Below, in pieces: positions 57,674 through 64,000 of a stretch of DNA of 64,000 bases. A model generated the notes under the pieces. It saw nothing but the letters and a program-made list of their open reading frames with translations, made no database searches and was not told the origin of the DNA. This DNA is from Alopecurus myosuroides. Taxonomy: Eukaryota > Streptophyta > Magnoliopsida > Poales > Poaceae. How positions within the stretch are numbered: position 1 is the stretch's first letter; every line of letters begins with the position of its first letter. The stretch is from NCBI GenBank assembly GCA_028641055.1, contig CM054063.1, positions 181,480,756 through 181,544,755 of the forward strand. The letters are read 5' to 3'. The position numbers and the translations under genes are program-made.

Positions 57674-57739
57674 CCGGATCGCACGGAATTTGGTAGTGTG
57701 AATCACATAGTAATCACTACCAAATTCCTCACGGTCTGG
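57674..57739. repeat. Back-to-back CACTA-type termini, second copy
   Basis: Arms 57674-57698 and 57715-57739. One base in the left arm (CCGGATCG against CCAGATCG) improves pairing with the right arm. GCGACG subterminal motifs flank it as in copy 1 (57517-58297). Confidence 0.6.
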
Positions 57740-58533
57740 GACGTTTCAATAACGCTGTAGATGAGCTCCAAACCGTCGCTAAGGGCAATCCGCGACGGTT
57801 TACGCGACGGGGTGAGAATGTGCCCGATCGACTGTCACGGACGATTCTGCGACGATTAAGTTAACACTAAACCGTCGCGAGCTACTGGCCGGCCCAGCAC
57901 AAGGCCCAACAAGGAGCGGCGTTTTTTTTTGTCGCAGCATGTGTACACATGGTATCGTATTTTTCCGTTACCATTACAGGCGCCACTAACGTCACTTCTA
58001 CCGTTCCTGACATGATCATCGTCTTGACATTTTTAAAACGTCGCGATTGGAAATACCGTTACCTCCATTTATGACGTCATTGTTCCCGTTTTATGACGTC
58101 ATAATACGTGCGACGCTTATTTTCTCATCGCGTGTTTACCACTATTGGGTGCCACATGGTCCTCTCAGAAAGTTCCACGTATACGCTTATTCTCGACGAA
58201 TTTATAACGTTGTCCGATGGTGCGACGTTTTAGTTCGTCGTAAGACGTCGCCAATCATAAGCCAGCATGTGGACTAACACGGCATCTCCATGTCGAAACG
58301 TATCCATGACGTGTTTTTTCGTCGTGATTCCATCCAATAAGGTGCCGCCTCATGGACCTACCATATAGTACCACGTGTCCTCGTATTCGTAAGAATGAAA
58401 AATACTATACTAGTTTTCACAGCAAAGCAAACACAACAAATACATAAATTCCAAATAAGGGCACAACCTAGCTCACCAGCAAAGGCAATCTAATGCAGTT
58501 CAACAGACAACAAGCGGTTTCACAAAGGGCTAC

Positions 58534-60642
58534 TCAGTTCCATATCTCGGATGAATTTGAGCCAACATGCCACCAATAAGGGTTTTGTACATTTTCTTGA
58601 CTCGTCTTCATACCTTTGTGTTCCTCCCTCATACGCAACAATTCTTGTCGATGCTTCATCCTATCTGTATCAGCTTGTTTCTTGGCCTGCTTCAACTCTT
58701 CAACTACAGACTGCAGGTCCTACCTCTCTTCTCTCATAAACAAGTTGAAGGTGAAGCTGACACTTTCTTGCTCTTGCACTGGTTGTGACCGCACCTATGG
58801 TATTCAGGAACGAAGACTTTAGACGGCCCTTGGTCAGCACGGCAGTGACAGCTTCGGCGGCAGAAAGAGGTTCCTTGACAGCGCCATCCACTGAACTAGG
58901 TTCCAGCATCTTCACTTGCATTTCTTCCCATAAAGCATGTAAAAGCTTAAGATGAAATAGAAGCTGAACTAGATTGTAAGGAACATTGATATCAGGACAA
59001 GCATGTAAGGAACATGTATGAAAAATAGCATGCAACAAAGATGCAAATAGCAGATGACAAACAATTAAGCACGCATGACAAGATTGTAAGGAACCTAAAT
59101 GAAAAACATCACATGACAGGCATGTAAGTAAACATGGCTGAAAATAGCAGACGACAAGCATGTACAGAACATAGATGAAAATAGCAGCTCACAAGCATAG
59201 ATGAACTAGCAGATGTGACAAGCAATCAGCATGCGTGTGCATTAACTATGAGATGACAAGCATATGTGAAATAGCTGACTACAGGAGTTTGCATCAGAAT
59301 TCACAAAGGGAAGCATCAGTAAGTATAGAGAAGAATCTATTGAGGTAATTCTTGATCCGAGAGATAAACAGAATTCAGAGGGACTTACAATTGCTCTTTT
59401 CATGGGCGAAGAGAATCCACGTGTCTTGCTGTTGTGCTTAGCTTTGAACAATTCAAAGGCATCTTCCCCCATGTCGCAGAAAAACTCGTAGCTACGAGAA
59501 CCTGTGGCGCTATGGAACTGGACGGCCTATCTACTTTGCTTGGCTTTCATACAAGCCATCTACATAAACAAAGTATAAACTGATTAGACACGGTCCAGGT
59601 AATGGAATAGAAACACTAGCTAGGTAGAGTGAACAAAGACAATACCTATTTCCTGACTGAGGACCAATTATTGACTAACCTGCACCATTCTTCTTCGCTC
59701 ATGTGTCCAACTGCATCAGGAGGCGTTCGTACAACTCTACTCTTGTCTGCAACACTGTTAAATAATTATTGCTTCAGATAATGGCGTCTTTGTCTTGTAC
59801 AGTTCTTGAGATGTATCAGAAGAGATTGACGAATAACAGGGTCTCTGGGGTTCAGATGAAACTTTGACTGAAACAAAAGAAAGACCATTTTCAGTTATAT
59901 GAACAACAATGGAATGAACTAGAAAGTTGGGTTACAAAACTTACAGACATGTGGCCGTAGTAGGACAAAAATATATCTTCCCTTCCCATGTACTCTTTCC
60001 AATGGGGGAAGATAGGGACAGTGTGCTTCACAGCTATTGAACACGTAGTAGCATACATGGAAGCAACCTTTGGGTCCACTGACCTTGTCTTTCCCGGAGG
60101 AATAACAATTCTCATCTTGTTTCCTTTGGACATGTTTCTTCTCCTCCTAGCCGCACCACTCGAAACAATGTCTTCGCATGGGTAATCTACAGAAACTGTG
60201 GCATTGCTAGATTTAGTATTCTGCATTTTGGATTTCCCTCCGCACATGTCCCCTCGTAGAGCATGCAATATCTGTAATATGTCATCTTAATATTTGTTGC
60301 AGGCACCTTGCTTCTCGACTTGGGAACCTTTCCCCTTGCCTAGGAATGGTGGCAGCTCTTCTTGCTTACCTGGCAGCTCACCGTCGGAAGGTGCCTGCTC
60401 GCATTGGGCGGCTACCTCCTTCGGTGGTCAGCCTCCTCCTTCTACTGGGCAGCTTCTAGCTAGCCATGGGCAAGTGCCTGCTCGCCTTGGGCAGCTTCCT
60501 ACTGGTCTTGGGGAGCTGCCTCCTCATATTGGACCACTGGTCGCTTGATTTCATCAACTGCATACGGATGGACATGGGCAACTGCATGCTCGCGATGGGC
60601 CTTGACGCGCTTGCGACTACATCCACGTCCACCAGGAGTCAT
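58534..60642 (-). pseudogene. Tnp1-like pseudogene, second copy
   Basis: Same exon remnants and the same two nonsense codons as 9877-11985, with scattered substitutions. The lesions predate the duplication. Confidence 0.7.
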
Positions 60643-61422
60643 CTTTGTCCTACTAGATGTACTCTTGACTTTAATGTTCCTAAGTTGCACAGTTCATATG
60701 TACCAAATCAACGAGGATAGTACCACAAAATACATGGCAGAACAGTAATTAAGCCAGTAGTTCCACACAACATAAGTACCTTTATTGTTGAGCCATCATG
60801 CAAGGCATGCCTTATCTAGATGGTGGACATGGTATATATGGAAATAAATAGCTTACACTATAAGTCTAGAATTGATGATTTATGTGAATAAATGAAAATA
60901 AATAGCCGATACAAGTTATTTACAAATAGCCTTATCTTTCATTGGGATGTGACAACATAGAGTTACAAAATCTTAGTGATGTAATTCGTTGTTCGACCAT
61001 ATCAGTAATCTAATTTGTGGACCTAAGTATGATAGGATCGCAGGAGAAGTGATCTTAAGCTTTATACAAGCTCGAAAATAAGCAAAGTCTGACCAAAGGA
61101 ACTTGACGGCTACCAGGCCGGCGAGGTGGCAGATCTTGACGGCGACCTGGACAACGAGGTATCAAATCTGGATAGCGAGGGGGCAGATCGGATGGCATCC
61201 TAAACGGTGAGGTGGAATCCCGGGAAGCCGAGCTGAGCGGCCGGGTGGAAGACCAGGCACGGCAAGGTGGATGCCCGGGAAGGCGAGCTGCACGGCGAGG
61301 TGGAAGACTGGGGACGGCCAGGTGGAAGCCCGGGAAGGCGAGCTACAGGGCGACGTGGAAGACCGGGGCGGAGTAGATGGGGTTTAGGAGGAAACGGGGA
61401 TTTCAGACAAGAAGAGGAGGGA
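60643..61422. other. Non-coding region with GC-rich minisatellite, second copy
   Basis: Counterpart of 11986-12765. No gene is supported. Confidence 0.6.
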
Positions 61423-62737
61423 TGTCGGATATATACCAATTAGGGGTATATCAGATAGTGACCTAAAGTGCCGGATTACCAGGGTGGCCTGAATGGTAAT
61501 GGATTACGGTCCATTAGGCGGCCCAGTAAGCTGACGCGCAGAAGCCGGATTCTAGAAGAACCAGGAACACGGCCCACGTGGTACGGCTTGGATTAGAAGG
61601 CGGGTTCTTGCCTTCCAAGTTAGAACCTACCGCAGTCTTCTAGGTTTCCCTTTCTGTAAGCCCTAACCCGGCTATTATATAAAGCCGGACGGGAGAGAAG
61701 AATGAGATATATACAATAAGCTAGAGGCTAACTCGCCGAGAGGTTGATCCTGGTCGAGTAGATAAACCTAACTCACATTGTACATTGTATACATCACGCT
61801 TCAGGCCTGATTTAGTGAGATTGCAGGAGTAGGAAAGCCGCCTAGTTGCGTCGTACCGAACTTGGGTAAAACTTTGGTGTCCTTGATCGTCATACTACCA
61901 CGTTCCCCCTACATCTCTATCAGTAGTCTCATGGCACCCCCGTCTATGAATTCTACTACGATGTCTCGACAATTGGCGCCCACTGTGGGGCCAGCGATGT
62001 CAGGCGTTAAGTTTCGATCGGGGATACTCAGCGGAATTGGCAGTACCATAACTGTCGGAAGCGTGGAATTCGACAACGACGTCGGGCGCTTCCTCGACAA
62101 CGGAACGTACATGCCAGCGCGGAATCATCTGGTAAGTGTCTGCGTTTTACCGATTGGATCTGCAAACATCTTTATCGGATTAACTACAGAAGCAATGGGA
62201 TTCTGTGGTGGAAGGAAATTTATCCCACCTGCCCTATACCCAGTCGAAGAAGACTATGATGCCGGATTTTGCTCAGATCGCCGATATCATGCTGAATCGC
62301 ACTTTAGCGGTATGGTGCAATCCGAGATCGCCGAAAACACGGATGAAAACAATCACGTGGAAGAGGAAGAAGACAACAATCCCACAATAGAGGTGGAAGA
62401 TCCGACATCCGTCAATTTGAAGACGAACTCGGAAGCTGACTCTGTATTAGCCGCCATTGAGGGGAGATTGGAATTAGAACCCAGATTAGATGAATTCGAT
62501 ACTAAAGATGAAGACGAAGATGCTTTCAATAGAAAGGTTAAATCCCTTCAAGAGGGATTCCACGAAGTACTAATGGCAAAACCGGTTGAAAACACGGATG
62601 CCGAAAGTCAGTAAAGCCCTAAAGCACCTCCACCAGGTGAGGAAAGAGAGGATTGGGAAACCACTCCAACGTACCAGGATGTCAAGGAATTGATAGAAGA
62701 TGAAACTGGTAAAAAACCTCCCTCTTTGTCGTGGTGG
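61423..62737 (+). mobile_element. Element B', second copy: 5' LTR and gag start
   Basis: LTR 61423-61971, primer-binding site at 61974-61990, gag frame from ATG 61961 to TAA 62612-62614 (same stop as copy 1), cut at 62737 by the LTR of C'. Confidence 0.9.
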
Positions 62738-63554
62738 TGTCACGGCAGATGCCATAGGATGGCTAAAGATGTGGGGACGATGGACGCTGGAGGCGCTCGG
62801 GGAGGGATCACGCAGCGAGTAGCCGCGTGAGGATGAATCTAGCACTGCAAACAACAAGATCTACCCAGGTTCGGGGCCCTCGTGTGGAGGTAAAACCCCT
62901 ACTCCTGCCTTTCTCTCTTTGTATTCGTGTGTCACCGAGTAGCCACAGTACAAGTTCAGCTTACAACCGAGTAGCCACTTTTCTCTCTATGCAACTGTAG
63001 CCTCTAGTAGACTCGTCCCTCGCGCAGGAGGAGGCAGGGCACCTTATATACTGGTGCCCAGCCGGATACAGCCAAGATGTCGACATAGTGTGCACACTGC
63101 ACACTTCCAGCTTCCCGCTGACAGCTTTGGTTTCCCAGTTTGTCTTCGTGTGGAAAGTCGTTGTGCAAAACCAAGAAGCTGATCTGTTATCACTGACACT
63201 GTCACGGGGTAGGCCCCCCTAACCTGCGACGCCCTGCTGACTCCCTGGCGCGGATAAGCACGCGCTCTGCAGATGAACAGTGCTCTAGTACGGACCTAGG
63301 ATACGCGGGATCCTATGTCAGAACGGCTCCTTTGACTTCTGGCCCGGGTAGGAGACCGCCATCTCTACTCGGACCACTTCCTCTACTCGGAGGGCAATAA
63401 CTTCCATGATTCTTCCTCCTGGACTTCAGTGTGTACGGCCGAGTAGCAGTCGACCGAGTAGCGAGTACCGGGTAGCCAGCTACTCTGCCAAACGTTTCTT
63501 CTGATCTTGCCCTTAGCACTTGCCTTTACCCTACTCGGGGGTAATCCCCCGACA
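62738..63554 (-). repeat. 3' LTR of element C', second copy
   Basis: 817 bp at the same insertion point in B as in copy 1, with five or so substitutions. The polypurine tract follows at 63555-63567. Confidence 0.85.
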
Positions 63555-64000
63555 TTAGTCCCCGAAGCTGGTAGAGTCCTGCGAACTCGTTCACTGGGCT
63601 CTGCTAGCTTAAAACCAATCTTGCCTTTGAACCTTAGGTTGCTGAGTAGAACCTCCGAGTAGCCCCCAATTCTGGCTCGAGTCTCTTCTCTTTCGAATAG
63701 AACTATTTCTCTTCTCTGTCGCCGAGTAAAATGACTTCGCAGAATTCCTGGAGAGAATCTCGGCGTGGCAGACCAAATCCACCTTTCCGCACTGCAACTG
63801 GGCACGTGTCACGTTCTCGTACCCCCGACACCTCGGTGCCTGGGATATGGCAGGCCACGTGCCCATCACTGCGGCCTGGGCCCACCGGCCCGTTAGGTCA
63901 CATCAAGTGCAGTTATCACCCACGATCTCGAGGTGGGATCAATTGCGGCCGTTACGCGCGCGATATGCGATGTGTGCGTTTCTAACCGGCCCGCACCCCA
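63555..64000 (-). mobile_element. Element C' internal end, cut by window edge
   Basis: Matches 14898-15343, the leader side of the antisense gene. The antisense gene itself would start about 255 bp beyond the window. Confidence 0.85.

Larger units (their letters stand above)
54052..64000. repeat. Second copy of 5384 to ~15343
   Basis: Near-identical direct repeat running to the window end. By eye there are about 29 differences in the 5.3-kb CACTA/GRF section (~0.55%), 5 in the 817-bp LTR of C and about 1% in the first 2 kb. It contains A', the CACTA/GRF region, B' LTR and gag start, and the same B/C junction. Offset is 48,668 at the start and 48,657 later, due to small indels. Confidence 0.95.

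Noticed and set aside
54052..64000. Independent second insertion of A, B and C
   Set aside because: The copy shares the non-transposon CACTA region and the exact B/C insertion junction, so it is a DNA duplication.
1..64000. Integrated plant pararetrovirus or infectious retrovirus
   Set aside because: All pol genes are in retrotransposon order with LTRs and TSDs; no movement protein or envelope-like ORF was seen. The antisense genes are the known Tat-type extra ORFs.

Overview
The window is gene-poor, transposon-packed nuclear DNA of a grass. This is inferred from the Tat-lineage Ty3/gypsy families with introned antisense genes, the very long-LTR Tekay/Del-type element and the En/Spm (CACTA) remnants. 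The species cannot be named from sequence alone. No tRNA, rRNA or CRISPR is present. Apart from transposon genes, the only well-kept open gene is a small GRF zinc-finger/membrane protein, present twice.

Layout. Element A (minus, 1 to ~7444) is a Tat-type LTR retrotransposon cut by the left window edge, with most of its gag missing. 7445-12765 is older DNA with two CACTA-type termini back to back, a GRF-type gene and a broken Tnp1-like (Transposase_24) gene. Element B (plus) is the oldest host element. It survives as 12766-14080, 36543-38670 and 50847-54051. Element C (minus, 14081-24989 plus 33229-36517) sits inside B. It has a 3' LTR but no 5' LTR, and ends at its primer-binding site next to a 25-bp templated filler. 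Element D (plus, 24990-33228, TSD GCAAT) sits inside C and has two 3.88-kb LTRs around only 479 bp of non-coding internal DNA. Element E (plus, 38671-50841, TSD CCCTC, LTRs differing at 2 of 563 sites) sits inside B and belongs to B's own family. At 54052 the sequence jumps, through a 5-bp microhomology, back to the sequence of position 5384, and the rest of the window (54052-64000) is a ~99.3% identical second copy of 5384 to ~15343. The repeat includes the B/C insertion junction, so this is a genomic (apparently tandem, unit 48,668 bp) duplication or an assembly/haplotype duplication, not repeated transposition.

How the parts work together. A, B, C and E are one lineage. Gag starts in the LTR and reads through the primer-binding site, followed by protease, reverse transcriptase, RNase H and integrase. 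In A, C and E an antisense multi-exon gene lies between integrase and the 3' LTR (B is cut off before that point). In E this antisense gene is intact over six exons (846 codons), although gag-pol has three in-frame stops. One of those stops, a UAG between protease and reverse transcriptase, is found at the same codon in B, C and E, while A has CAG (Gln) there. This recurrent stop, the intact antisense gene and the one-LTR structure of C are the most interesting signals. All lesions are described as they stand; nothing is reconstructed.
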